Assembly: GCA_019242465.1 (NCBI GenBank)
Contig: JAFAVL010000215.1
Span: forward strand, 1 to 15,382
DNA: 15,382 nucleotides
Reading direction: 5' to 3'
DNA from: Chroococcidiopsidaceae cyanobacterium CP_BM_RX_35
GTDB lineage: Bacteria > Cyanobacteriota > Cyanobacteriia > Cyanobacteriales > Chroococcidiopsidaceae
Both the position numbers and the translations under genes were made by a program. This document shows positions 9,720 to 15,382 of the stretch, in pieces. The number at the start of each line of letters is the position of its first letter. Position 1 is the stretch's first letter. The notes beneath the pieces are model-generated. The model did not search any database. It was given only the letters and a program-made list of their open reading frames with translations, and was not told where the DNA came from.

Positions 9720-10574
9720 ATGACTATGAGCCCAGTCCCCAGCATCACCCTCAACGACGGCAAGGCCATCCCGCAGCTCGGATTTGGAGTCTTTCAAATC
9801 GAGCCGGAAAACACTGCAAAGGCAGTAAGCAATGCTCTCGAGATTGGCTATCGGCACATCGACACTGCAGAGATGTACAGAAACGAGCAGGAGGTCGGCG
9901 AGGCTATCCGCACCTCCGGCCTCGACCGCAGCGACGTCTTCGTCACCAGCAAGCTCAACAACGGGTTCCACCAACCTCATGACGCCCGCAAGGCGTTCAA
10001 CACCACGCTCTCCGAACTCGGCTTTGACTACGTGGACTTGTTCCTCATCCACTGGCCGTTGCCCACGCTCTATAACGGTGACTTCGTCTCGACCTGGAAG
10101 ACGATTGAGGAGTTCTACCACGACGGTCGCGCCCGCTCAATCGGCGTGTCGAACTTCCAGATCGAACATCTGGAGCGGCTGGCAGCCGAGGCCGAAATAG
10201 TCCCGGCAGTAAACCAGATCGAGGCACACCCCTACTTCACCAACGACACGGTGCGCAGCTACGGTTGGGAGCACCGGATCGCCACCGAAGCGTGGTCGCC
10301 GCTCGCGCAGGGTAAGGTGCTCAACGACCCCACCATCACCCAGATCGCCGACAAGGTCGGCAAGACGCCGGCGCAGGTCGTGTTGCGGTGGCACATCCAA
10401 CGCGGTAACATCGTGTTCCCGAAGTCGGTGACACCATCGCGCATGAAGGAGAACTTTGAGCTGTTTGACTTCGAACTCAATCCCACCGACATTGGCATGA
10501 TCACCGCGCTCGACCAGGGCGAGGATGGTCGCATCGGTCCTAACCCGGACACATTCGACTACATTCCCAAGTGA
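9720..10574 (+). CDS. Aldo/keto reductase (2,5-diketogluconate reductase-like), probably horizontally acquired
   Basis: NADPH-dependent oxidoreductase of the AKR superfamily, reducing carbonyl groups to alcohols; the substrate is unknown. The catalytic tetrad is intact: D48 (HIDTAEMY), Y53, K78 (VTSKLNN) and H111 (LIHWP). Other family landmarks are GVSNF (142-146), NQIEAHPY (165-172), WSPLAQG (192-198) and the cofactor-phosphate loop FPKSVTPSRMKEN (233-245). The length of 284 is normal. Codon choice is strongly G/C-ending over most of the gene (one 60-base line, 10081-10140, counts 35 G/C), unlike the flanking genes. The protein reads like actinobacterial 2,5-diketogluconate reductases, so transfer from a high-GC donor is likely. 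The first ~50 codons are less biased than the rest. The start at ATG 9720 (MTM) lacks a Shine-Dalgarno; ATG 9726 is an alternative. Confidence 0.93.
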   Translation: MTMSPVPSITLNDGKAIPQLGFGVFQIEPENTAKAVSNALEIGYRHIDTAEMYRNEQEVGEAIRTSGLDRSDVFVTSKLNNGFHQPHDARKAFNTTLSELGFDYVDLFLIHWPLPTLYNGDFVSTWKTIEEFYHDGRARSIGVSNFQIEHLERLAAEAEIVPAVNQIEAHPYFTNDTVRSYGWEHRIATEAWSPLAQGKVLNDPTITQIADKVGKTPAQVVLRWHIQRGNIVFPKSVTPSRMKENFELFDFELNPTDIGMITALDQGEDGRIGPNPDTFDYIPK

Positions 10575-10850
10575 CTCATCTCCGAACAGTTCGGGGTATG
10601 GATTGGTGAGTGGAGCGCATACTTCAAATACTACCACTGACAACCGTAGTGTGGAGGACATCGAGCGCTGAGCGATTGTCGAGCTGCCCTTATTATTCAA
10701 GTAATCTACTTTTTGATTGAAGCAGATTTTACCTCACATCAACAATCTATTCAGCAACGCCCTTTAAGAGCAATATACATTGCAGTTTAGATAAAGTAGT
10801 CTTGTTAGACACGACTTACTGAAGCATCTAACCCCACCGACTACAAAGCC
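10575..10850. other. 276-base spacer after the aldo/keto reductase
   Basis: A short palindrome CCGAAC-A-GTTCGG (10582-10594) lies eight bases past the reductase stop and could help end its transcript. The first ~100 bases keep the GC-rich character of the reductase gene. From about 10690 the sequence becomes AT-rich and cyanobacterial-looking. No gene, tRNA or clear promoter is seen, though the glycosyltransferase promoter must lie here. Confidence 0.4.
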
Positions 10851-12086
10851 GTGAGAATTGCCCTAATTGCTGGCACTTACCAACCAGAACACTGTGGCGT
10901 TGCTAACTACACTGCTTGCCTTAGGAAAACCCTAAGTCAGCACAATATCCAATCGGTTGTACTGACTACCCATACCGCCGCCCAAGTTGGCAACCACCCT
11001 AGCGTCAGAGGCGTGGTAGAAGATTGGCGGCTGATTGACCTCCTGCCTCTGGTGCAGGCAGCACATGCTACTGGTGCTGACATCCTTCATATTCAACATG
11101 CTGCTGGTACATACGGGTTTAAGCGGGCTATCTTCCTGCTGCCACTGCTGTTGAGAGCAACTGGGTGGCGTGTACCGATTGTGACCACAGTCCACGAATA
11201 TGGTTGGTGGGAATGGCAACCTAGAGGCGTTCCGTCACAGTTAGTGGAATGGTTGAAAATGTGGGGACAACAGCATTATTGGTGGGATCGCGAAGATGGA
11301 TTCCTACTGACTTTGAGTCATGCAATCATCACAACCAATTACGATGCCGAAACCGTAATTCTCAAACGGCTGCCAGAACTAGCAAGCCGCGTGTATCGAA
11401 TTCCCATCGCTGCCAATGTCGAGGTGGCAGCAATTAGCCGCGATACCGCCCGTCAACTGTTACGGAAAAAGTGCCATTGGTCTGACGAAACGATAGTCAT
11501 TACATTCTTCGGCTTTCTCCATCCGGTTAAAGGACTGGAAACACTGCTGCCAGCATTTAAACAAGTGCAAAAGGCTCAACCACAAGCGCGTCTGTTGCTA
11601 GTTGGTGGAGTTGAGAGCCTTGCCCTAAGTGGTGCAGAGGCTAAACGATATTGGGATCACCTGCACGAGCTTGTAAATGAACTGAATCTGAGCCAGTTTA
11701 TTCATCTCACTGGTTATGTAGATGCTCAAACCGCCTCACACTATCTAGCTGGTGCAGATTTTGGGGTGCTACCATTCAACCACGGTCTCACCCTCAAGAG
11801 CGGCTCACTCCTAACTCTATTAGCGCACGGTCTGCCAGTAGTTGCTACACAGGTGGCAAGCCAAAAGGCAGTATCCCCCGATAGTCTCTCCGTTCAACTC
11901 GTACCAGCCCGGAATGTTGAAGCCCTAGCATCAGGGTTACTAGAGTTACTGCAAAATCCAGCTCGGCGTTCCCAGTTGGGTACAGATGGTCGTATCTTTA
12001 GCCAAAATTTCAACTGGCGAGATGTTGCCCAATCTCATTTGTCAATTTACAAACAAGTGGCTGAAGAGAGCTGCTCTCTTCCTTGA
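10851..12086 (+). CDS. GT4-family glycosyltransferase
   Basis: Probable retaining glycosyltransferase of the GT-B fold, transferring a sugar from a nucleotide donor; acceptor and pathway are unknown, with envelope polysaccharide or glycolipid possible. The N-terminal domain has the MRIALIAGTYQPEHCGVANY opening (glycine loop G16-V17 typical of GT4 enzymes), DILHIQHAAG (77-86) and TTVHEYGWWEW (112-122). The C-terminal domain has FFGFLHPVKGLETLLPAF (219-236) with the conserved Lys of the donor phosphate site, LLLVGG (248-253), LTGYV (286-290), and the acidic/glycine region YLAGADFGVLPF ... SGSLLTLLAHGLPVVATQ (298-334). The usual EGxP glutamate is not obvious; the corresponding place reads SGSLL. 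Translation starts at a GTG (10851) without a clear ribosome site. Its 3' end overlaps the opposing hydrolase gene by 40 bases. Confidence 0.9.
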   Translation: MRIALIAGTYQPEHCGVANYTACLRKTLSQHNIQSVVLTTHTAAQVGNHPSVRGVVEDWRLIDLLPLVQAAHATGADILHIQHAAGTYGFKRAIFLLPLLLRATGWRVPIVTTVHEYGWWEWQPRGVPSQLVEWLKMWGQQHYWWDREDGFLLTLSHAIITTNYDAETVILKRLPELASRVYRIPIAANVEVAAISRDTARQLLRKKCHWSDETIVITFFGFLHPVKGLETLLPAFKQVQKAQPQARLLLVGGVESLALSGAEAKRYWDHLHELVNELNLSQFIHLTGYVDAQTASHYLAGADFGVLPFNHGLTLKSGSLLTLLAHGLPVVATQVASQKAVSPDSLSVQLVPARNVEALASGLLELLQNPARRSQLGTDGRIFSQNFNWRDVAQSHLSIYKQVAEESCSLP

Positions 12087-13150
12087 CCGCACCACTCTAG
12101 CACTCGATTCCATGCCCACCAGGGATCAGGATCGCCAGTCTGAGACTGACTAGCTTTACTACTGAGATAGCCAACATGACCGCCATAACGAGTCAGCAGC
12201 AGGTCAATGGCAGGGTTGCAGGCGCAGGCAGCTTTTAAGTCAGCCGCAATTGTCGGGTCGAATAAAGGATCATCGAGGGCATACAAGATGAGAGTTGGTT
12301 TATTTAAATGAGGTAAAAGGTGTAGACCACTACTCGCTGCGTAATAAGCCTCAACCGATGGGAAACCCAGTCGTCCAATCACCAGTTCACGATCAAAACC
12401 CCAGATGCTGTTAGCTCGCTCAATAGCGGCGGCATCAATGGCTCCAGGGTGAGCTGCATGAATCCGCCAAGCCAGCTTTTTCAGTTCACGTGCGATCGCC
12501 TGCTCTATGTACCTACCTAGAGGAGCGCGCACCAAATAGGATAGAGAGCGAGTGGAATCGAGACTGGGACAAATAACTGCCGCGCCGCCAATGTCTGTCT
12601 CCTCTAACCCTAGCTCTTGTCCCATGATCAGGTCTGGCGCCGCTTTCACAGCCCACAGTGCCAGCTGTCCGCCTAGAGAAAACCCGGTAAACCAGAAGGA
12701 GGCGGGACAACCCAATGCCTTAGCTTGGGCGGCAATGTGGACAAAATCTTCTCCTTCGTACAAGCCATCAGAAGTCAAGGTTGGAGACAGCTGCGCTGTT
12801 TTACCATGGGCTCGCCAGTCGAACAGAACCACAGCATAGCCTTGGGCAAATGCCTTACGTCCTAGTAATCTTAAAAACCACTGGTTGAAGAGTGAACCTG
12901 TGATCCCGTAAGTACCGACAATTGTGCTATGAGGGTTTTCGGGGATAGCAACCCAGCCAAAAATCGGGACTCCACCTGCCCCAACAAAAATTTGCTCTCG
13001 ATAAGACGGTTCGGGAGCCGTTGTCGTACTTTCCCAATCTCGGCTTGCCCAGAGAGCCACATACACAGTCATTAAGAGCCCGTTTCTCAACCACCACGGC
13101 GGAGTGTAGGAATCAGTGGTTGGGAAAGATCTATTGTCACAATCTGACAT
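12047..13150 (-). CDS. YheT-type alpha/beta hydrolase
   Basis: Serine hydrolase of the alpha/beta fold resembling the YheT/COG0429 group; substrate unknown. The nucleophile elbow is GFSLGG (156-161, S158). The acid is D293 or D294 (YALDDPLFDP) and the base H325 (GGHVGYL), so the catalytic triad is present. The oxyanion region is probably TYGITG (80-85), and DWRAHG (111-116) is a common motif of this group. A short hydrophobic stretch near 23-35 (GLLMTVYVALWA) is unlike a cleavable signal peptide but could touch the membrane. An in-frame ATG at residue 27 is an alternative start; the upstream PPWWLRNG segment looks natural, so the longer form is preferred. It shares a 107-base divergent promoter region with rpaA and overlaps the glycosyltransferase gene tail-to-tail. 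Confidence 0.9.
   Translation of the reverse strand: MSDCDNRSFPTTDSYTPPWWLRNGLLMTVYVALWASRDWESTTTAPEPSYREQIFVGAGGVPIFGWVAIPENPHSTIVGTYGITGSLFNQWFLRLLGRKAFAQGYAVVLFDWRAHGKTAQLSPTLTSDGLYEGEDFVHIAAQAKALGCPASFWFTGFSLGGQLALWAVKAAPDLIMGQELGLEETDIGGAAVICPSLDSTRSLSYLVRAPLGRYIEQAIARELKKLAWRIHAAHPGAIDAAAIERANSIWGFDRELVIGRLGFPSVEAYYAASSGLHLLPHLNKPTLILYALDDPLFDPTIAADLKAACACNPAIDLLLTRYGGHVGYLSSKASQSQTGDPDPWWAWNRVLEWCGQGREQLSSATCL
12063..12081. terminator. Hairpin in the overlapping 3' ends of two convergent genes
   Basis: GAAGAGAG (12063-12070) and CTCTCTTC (12074-12081) form a perfect 8-bp stem with a 3-base loop. It lies wholly inside the 40-base region coding for both the glycosyltransferase and the hydrolase C-termini. 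No T-tract follows on either strand, so it may act on RNA stability or as a weak bidirectional stop signal and not as a classic intrinsic terminator. Confidence 0.45.
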
Positions 13151-13257
13151 TTAATCTTTAGTAAAAGTTTATAATCCTTCTTATAATCGGTAAAGCAATC
13201 TTTGTAACCCACAAAGGTTCTTATTTAAGCTTCACAAGTAGTAAATTCTCTTTAAGA
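13151..13257. promoter_or_regulatory. Divergent hydrolase/rpaA promoter region with twin TATAAT and a palindrome
   Basis: Two exact -10-like TATAAT sequences lie at 13170-13175 and 13182-13187 on the rpaA strand. The best -35-like hexamer (CTGACA, 13144-13149) is 20 bases from the first, longer than ideal. Downstream, CTTTGT (13200-13205) and ACAAAG (13211-13216) form a palindrome with a 5-base spacer. It is well placed for an operator or 5' leader hairpin about 42 bases before the rpaA ATG. No strong ribosome site precedes that ATG. Confidence 0.45.
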
Positions 13258-14004
13258 ATGCCTCGGATACTTGTCATTGACGACGACCCCGCAATCTCAG
13301 AACTCGTCGCAGTCAATTTAGAAATGGCTGGGTACGATGTCAGCCAGGCCGAAGATGGTATTAAAGGTCAAGCACTGGCGCTCCAACTTCAGCCAGATTT
13401 GATCATGCTCGATCTGATGCTGCCTAGAGTCGATGGGTTCACCGTTTGCCAACGTCTGCGTCGGGATGAGCGCACAGCTGAGATTCCTGTGTTGATGTTG
13501 ACAGCTCTCAGCCAAACTCAAGATAAGGTAGAAGGCTTTAATGCTGGTGCTGATGATTACCTAACGAAGCCATTTGAAGTTGAAGAGATGCTCGCACGGG
13601 TGCGAGCACTGCTGCGGCGTACTGACCGCATTCCTCAGGCAGCCAAGCACAGTGAAATTCTCAACTACGGCGCGTTAACTCTCGTCCCAGAGCGGTTTGA
13701 GGCGATCTGGTTTAGTCAGACAGTTAAACTCACTCATTTGGAATTTGAACTCCTGCACTGTTTACTTCAACGGCACGGTCAGACTGTCTCCCCCAGTGAG
13801 ATTCTTAAAGAAGTTTGGGGCTACGATCCCGACGACGACATTGAGACGATTCGGGTACATGTTCGGCATTTGAGAACAAAACTAGAACCCGACCCTAGGC
13901 ATCCGCGCTACATCAAGACAGTTTACGGCGCAGGTTACTGTCTGGAGTTGCCCAAAGAGGAACAGGTGATAGCAGAAGCTGGAGCCTCTTTGGAGAGGGA
14001 GTAG
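13258..14004 (+). CDS. rpaA: OmpR/PhoB-type response regulator, RpaA
   Basis: DNA-binding response regulator. In Synechococcus elongatus RpaA is the main circadian output regulator, phosphorylated through SasA and affected by CikA, and it was first linked to phycobilisome association. The receiver domain (1-120) has acidic pocket D8-D9-D10, phosphoacceptor D52 (IMLDLMLP), T82 and K104 (LTKPFE). The winged-helix domain (~133-232) contains [18 protein letters not shown] (158-175), [20 protein letters not shown] (186-205) and [14 protein letters not shown] (217-230). The 248-residue length and the sequence fit RpaA and not RpaB (whose receiver starts with VDDEASIRRIL) from memory of these families. 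The C-terminal ~15 residues are variable. Its TAG stop is the terminal trinucleotide of dispersed repeat copy 2. It converges on chlP and diverges from the hydrolase. Confidence 0.88.
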   Translation: MPRILVIDDDPAISELVAVNLEMAGYDVSQAEDGIKGQALALQLQPDLIMLDLMLPRVDGFTVCQRLRRDERTAEIPVLMLTALSQTQDKVEGFNAGADDYLTKPFEVEEMLARVRALLRRTDRIPQAAKHSEILNYGALTLVPERFEAIWFSQTVKLTHLEFELLHCLLQRHGQTVSPSEILKEVWGYDPDDDIETIRVHVRHLRTKLEPDPRHPRYIKTVYGAGYCLELPKEEQVIAEAGASLERE

Positions 14005-14216
14005 AAGAGGGCAGGGGGGCAGGGGGCAGGAGGGAGAAAAATACCATTCTATTTCTCGTTCTCAAGCAGAAATCTAGGAATGTTTGGTTGAAGACTTTGC
14101 CCTTCAGACCAGAACGAAAGTAAAACTTCCCCAGCATAGCTGAGGAACAAAGTCAGGAGTCGGTCTTCTTACTCCCCCAGCTCGTCCCTGCCCCCCTGCT
14201 CCCCTGCCTCTTCTAG
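14002..14216 (-). repeat. Dispersed G-rich-ended element, copy 2 (rpaA/chlP junction)
   Basis: A 215-base element exactly filling the gap between rpaA and chlP, inverted relative to copy 1 at 936-1186. The ends are TAGAAGAGG (14002-14010) and CCTCTTCTA (14207-14215), a perfect 9-base terminal inverted repeat that continues imperfectly into G/C-rich arms. The outermost TAG on each strand is the stop codon of rpaA (14002-14004) and of chlP (14213-14215). Shared with copy 1 on the reverse strand are the 45-base G-rich end (two single-base indels) and the core blocks CATTCCTAGATTTC and TTTTTCTCCC. The segment around 14122-14145 aligns loosely with 1028-1046 of copy 1 (TTCyTCAGyTATGyTrGGG). No ORF is apparent. 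It may double as a bidirectional terminator for the two photosynthesis-related genes. Confidence 0.8.
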
Positions 14217-15382
14217 GGAGCCAATGCATTACCACGAATTAGGCTACCAACGGTCTTGGCAGTAATCTTCAGCTGGGTAATGGGGTTGGCTGGCACAACC
14301 GTTTTATAAAGATAGCTATCAAACGTTAGCCGCTGTACGTCTAAGTCAGAACACATCTCCACGAATGCCTCACGAGTTGCGTCAGAGCGATAGAAGACTG
14401 TTTGCAGGATGTCCAGCACCTTGTAGGTGAGACCGTACTTTTGGTCCCAGCGCTTGATGTAAAGTTTGAGTTCTTTTTCTGTGGGAATGCGATCGCCTCC
14501 GTTAGAGATTTCTACAATTGTTTCGGCACACATCCGGGCTGATTTGGCAGCAAAGTAAATTCCTTCACCGGAGGACTTGGTCACGTAGCCAGCGGCATCT
14601 CCGACTAGGGCAACTCGACCAACGACACGCCGAGGTCTAGGATGTTCGGGAATTGGATGAGCTTCTACTTTGATGATTTGACCGCCGACGAGTTTTCTTG
14701 CTGCACGGGCACGAATTCCGGCTTGCAGCTGTTTGATGCTGGCTTTATTTACCTGCATGGTGCCAGTGCCAACAGCTACATGGTCATATTTTGGGAAGAC
14801 CCAGGCGTAGAAATCGGTGGAAACGTCGTTGCCAACATACATTTCTGCTAGGTCGTTGTAATAAGCCATTTTGTCAGCTGGGAGACGAATGCGCTCTTGA
14901 AAGGCGATCGCGTAGTTGTAATCTCCCGCATCAATTTCTTTCGCAATCCGGGAATTTGCCCCATCTGCCCCAATCACCAAATCTACTGAGAGCGTTTTTG
15001 CTATCCCCTGCGCCCCACCTTCTGTATGGTCAACGTAGTGGATCGTGTAAGGGTCGGTGTTGTTTTTGGGAATATCAAGTTTGTGAACTGTCGCATTAAT
15101 CAGATTAGCTCCCAGCTGCGCCGCGCGATCGCGCATGAACCCATCCAATACCTCACGGCGGCACATCCCAATATATTCTTCTTCTTTGATCAGATTGATG
15201 TCCACCTCCCGATTAGAGGGCGAGATCATCTTCATCTTCCGCACCCGACGGTCAATAATGTGTGGCGGCAGATCGAACTCAGCCACCATGCAAAGCGGAA
15301 TCGCACCGCCACAGGGTTTGGCGTTGTCTAGCTTGCGCTCAAACAGGTAAGTTTCGATTCCAGCTTTCGCCAAGGTCTCAGC
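14213..15382 (-). CDS. chlP: Geranylgeranyl reductase (partial, 5' end beyond the window)
   Basis: NADPH/FAD-dependent reductase that hydrogenates three double bases of the geranylgeranyl chain (geranylgeranyl diphosphate or geranylgeranyl-chlorophyll), giving the phytyl group for chlorophyll a and tocopherol; associated with thylakoid membranes. 389 residues are visible, starting in-frame at the window edge with AETLAKAGIETYLFERK, so only about 17 N-terminal residues, including the FAD GxGxxG loop, are missing against the usual ~406. Visible landmarks, numbered from the first visible residue, are PCGGA (23-27), YIGMCRREVLDGF (70-82), VIGADGANSR (136-145), VFPKYDHVAVGTG (195-207) and the second FAD motif VALVGDAAGYVTKSSGEGIY (257-276). 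The C-terminus GNALAP is typical. The apparent TTG start at 15373 is not a true start. The stop codon lies in dispersed repeat copy 2. It converges on rpaA. Confidence 0.96.
   Translation of the reverse strand, partial: AETLAKAGIETYLFERKLDNAKPCGGAIPLCMVAEFDLPPHIIDRRVRKMKMISPSNREVDINLIKEEEYIGMCRREVLDGFMRDRAAQLGANLINATVHKLDIPKNNTDPYTIHYVDHTEGGAQGIAKTLSVDLVIGADGANSRIAKEIDAGDYNYAIAFQERIRLPADKMAYYNDLAEMYVGNDVSTDFYAWVFPKYDHVAVGTGTMQVNKASIKQLQAGIRARAARKLVGGQIIKVEAHPIPEHPRPRRVVGRVALVGDAAGYVTKSSGEGIYFAAKSARMCAETIVEISNGGDRIPTEKELKLYIKRWDQKYGLTYKVLDILQTVFYRSDATREAFVEMCSDLDVQRLTFDSYLYKTVVPANPITQLKITAKTVGSLIRGNALAP

Noticed and set aside
9615..10700. Long minus-strand frames opposite the aldo/keto reductase (168 and 187 residues)
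   Set aside because: They mirror a GC-rich gene with an intact catalytic tetrad; long antisense frames are expected from its codon bias, and their translations show no recognisable domain.
13200..13220. HLR1 (RpaB) site upstream of rpaA
   Set aside because: Only one GTTACAAA-like half is present on the minus strand; the second half at the required spacing is missing.
15371..15373. TTG as the chlP start codon
   Set aside because: The frame continues in homologous sequence to the window edge (AETLAKAG), so the gene is simply cut off.

Overview
The window looks like the chromosome of a freshwater or terrestrial cyanobacterium. It carries chlP (geranylgeranyl reductase for chlorophyll), a response regulator that reads as RpaA, and the cyanobacterial bifunctional arginine dihydrolase/ornithine-to-proline enzyme ArgZ/AgrE. 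It also has an Uma2-type nuclease and eight copies of the octamer GCGATCGC (HIP1), a cyanobacterial signature. I cannot name a genus from sequence alone.

Layout. Bases 39-986 encode a ROK-family sugar kinase that converges on pyrG (CTP synthase, minus strand, 1120-2781). A divergent promoter region follows, then a secreted zinc amidase (2942-4729), an Uma2-family endonuclease (4909-5673) and an unrecognised two-part protein (5786-6484). These converge on a small ABM-like protein (6624-6953, minus) and argZ (7136-9250, minus). Next comes a 469-base gap, an aldo/keto reductase with GC-rich, actinobacterial-looking codon use (9720-10574), and a GT4 glycosyltransferase (10851-12086). The glycosyltransferase overlaps tail-to-tail with a YheT-type hydrolase (12047-13150, minus). 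The hydrolase is divergent from rpaA (13258-14004), and rpaA converges on chlP (14213 to the window edge, minus, 5' end missing).

The genes are mostly core metabolism and regulation, not one operon: nucleotide synthesis, wall turnover, nitrogen recycling from arginine, circadian/light output, chlorophyll phytylation. The aldo/keto reductase is the best candidate for a horizontally acquired gene.

The most interesting non-coding signal is a dispersed element found at two convergent gene junctions (936-1186 and 14002-14216), in opposite orientation. Both copies have G-rich inverted ends and share core blocks. They sit exactly on gene ends: in the second copy the two termini are the TAG stop codons of rpaA and chlP, and in the first the element encodes the C-terminal tails of the ROK kinase and PyrG. 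I saw no tRNA, rRNA, CRISPR array or intact insertion sequence.
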